The translations under genes were made by a program, and so were the position numbers. The notes under the pieces were generated by a model, which worked only from the letters and a program-made list of their open reading frames with translations, was not told where the DNA came from and made no database searches. This document shows, one piece after another, positions 63,113-64,000 of a DNA stretch of 64,000 nt (position 1 is the stretch's first letter; each line of letters opens with the position of its first letter). The stretch covers positions 186,001 to 250,000 of the forward strand of contig CAJJDP010000159.1 in NCBI GenBank assembly GCA_905182995.1, given 5' to 3'. Source of the DNA: Paramecium octaurelia (taxonomy: Eukaryota > Ciliophora > Oligohymenophorea > Peniculida > Parameciidae).

Positions 63113-64000
63113 ATGGCTACAAGATAGAATACTAATCCGAATGATTCAAAGAAGAAACCGAAAGACAAAAATAAAAACAGTGATAAAACTTCCAAAAAAA
63201 AAGTCAAATCTAAATCAACTGTGGATCAAGAGCAAGTCTTGAATTTAAGGTAGAGTTTTGAGACATTGATTAAAAACAAGTAATAATTTACTAAAATTAG
63301 AGAGGATCTAGAAAAGATAATTTTAAATCAAGAAGGTAAAATCAAGGATCTGAAATAGAATGAGAAAAATTTATTGGAAGAATTGAAAAGACAAGGGGAT
63401 ATTGCAAGGGAAGCACTCAATAAGCTGTATTACTATTAATAGGAGAATAATGTTGAGAGAGAAAAGCTGAGAAAATATTATGAAGGTAATTCAACCGTTA
63501 ATTTAATAGATTATTATAAAACAAAAGAATAGGAAGTAATATAGAAATATGAAGGATTGATGTAATAATCCAATATTACATTGTCTGATTATTAGAAGAA
63601 ATTTAAAGACTTTGCAGTAAAAGAATAGATTTACTAGGAAGAAATTGAACTGTTAAAGAAAACATAAAAAAATATTCAAACTCCAAGAGACAGAGTAAAT
63701 TGATTGAAATATTGTTTGCTAGAATTTCTAATAATAATTGAATGATATGGAAATAAAACTTAATTAAGCCAATAAAAATAATGAGCAATTGAAAATGTTA
63801 TAGAGTGAGAACTCCAACTTGTACATGAAAATAGGGCAATATGAATAATAGTTGGTAAAAAAAAATGAAAAAGAAAAGACTTTAAAAGAACAATTTAGTA
63901 AGCAAATAACTGATTTGCAACAGGAAATTAAGGTAATATTCTTTATCAATTAATGATTCTTTAGTATTGGAAAAATGAGATGGACAAAGTCATAAGATAG
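63113..64000 (+). CDS. Coiled-coil protein, 3' end outside window
   Basis: ATG 63113; 270 or so residues are visible, with introns at 63692-63719 (28 nt) and near 63932 (32 nt). The start is Lys-rich (SKKKPKDKNKNSDKTSKKK), then almost continuous coiled coil (FTKIREDLEKIILNQEGKIK, YQEEIELLKKTQKNIQTP, LQSENSNLYMKIGQYEQQ). Such Lys-rich-tail plus coiled-coil proteins are common in axonemes and basal bodies, but no family-specific motif is visible before the window ends. Confidence 0.7.

Noticed and set aside
1-64000. Prokaryotic or mitochondrial origin with many pseudogenes
   Set aside because: The in-frame TAA/TAG codons always fall at glutamine positions of conserved eukaryotic proteins and tiny introns restore frames, which is the ciliate nuclear pattern.
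1-64000. CRISPR arrays, insertion sequences, phage genes, telomeric CCCCAA/CCCAAA arrays
   Set aside because: No spaced direct repeats, transposase, integrase or telomere arrays were seen on either strand.

Overview
The window is nuclear DNA of a ciliate of the genus Paramecium, most likely from a macronuclear assembly. Three things show this. TAA and TAG are read in frame as glutamine inside unmistakable conserved genes (PRMT5, proteasome beta-7, CLPTM1, CFAP47, PIP kinase), and only TGA ends genes. Introns are tiny (mostly 20-38 nt, most often 25, nearly all GTA...AG) and are needed to keep the frame. The DNA is AT-rich and gene-dense, with genes on both strands and very short spacers. A standard-code ORF caller breaks nearly every gene here, so coordinates below come from reading the sequence with the ciliate code and placing introns by hand. 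For most multi-exon models, coding length after intron removal is a multiple of three.

Layout. 1-816: C-terminal end of a voltage-gated-type K+ channel. 862-2222: a SANT-like protein of an unnamed family whose second member lies at 35173-36243. 2283-5141: an exact 1429-bp direct duplication around a single N at 3712, almost certainly unmerged contig overlap. 3852-12674: a roughly 2940-residue NACHT/pentapeptide/WD40 protein. 12812-15206: an EF-hand/PIP-kinase fusion. 15547-19385: a DEAH11/12-like protein with degenerate helicase part, two RRMs, a KH-like domain and an RBR ubiquitin-ligase module. 20165-23069: a TRAPPC10-like protein (weak). 23171-29820: a very large TmcB-like PAS membrane protein flanked by two small MGC-starting proteins. 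29996-36583: CLPTM1, a Gln/Asn-rich protein, PRMT5, the second SANT-like protein and a small membrane protein. 36621-41890: proteasome beta-7, a His6-containing protein, an AAMP/Sqt1-type WD40 protein, a coiled-coil protein and a RING protein. 42095-51012: CFAP47, a ciliary central-apparatus protein. 51470-54947: a broken GPCR-like stretch, a TOM1/GPR137-like membrane protein, TMEM208/SND2 and a thioredoxin-fold ER protein. 55612-59770: two unrecognised small genes and a kinesin-RCC1 fusion. 59942-62233: two tandem paralogues with a C-terminal zinc module. 63113-end: a truncated coiled-coil gene.

There is no operon or obvious pathway cluster; neighbours appear to be independent single-gene units, as is normal for ciliates. 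Some intergenic gaps are extremely short: 11 bp between the divergent start codons of TMEM208 and the PDI-like gene, and 37 bp between another divergent pair. The strongest candidates for undescribed biology are the kinesin-RCC1 fusion, the EF-hand/PIP-kinase, the helicase-degenerate RBR protein, the duplicated SANT-like family and the tandem zinc-module pair.
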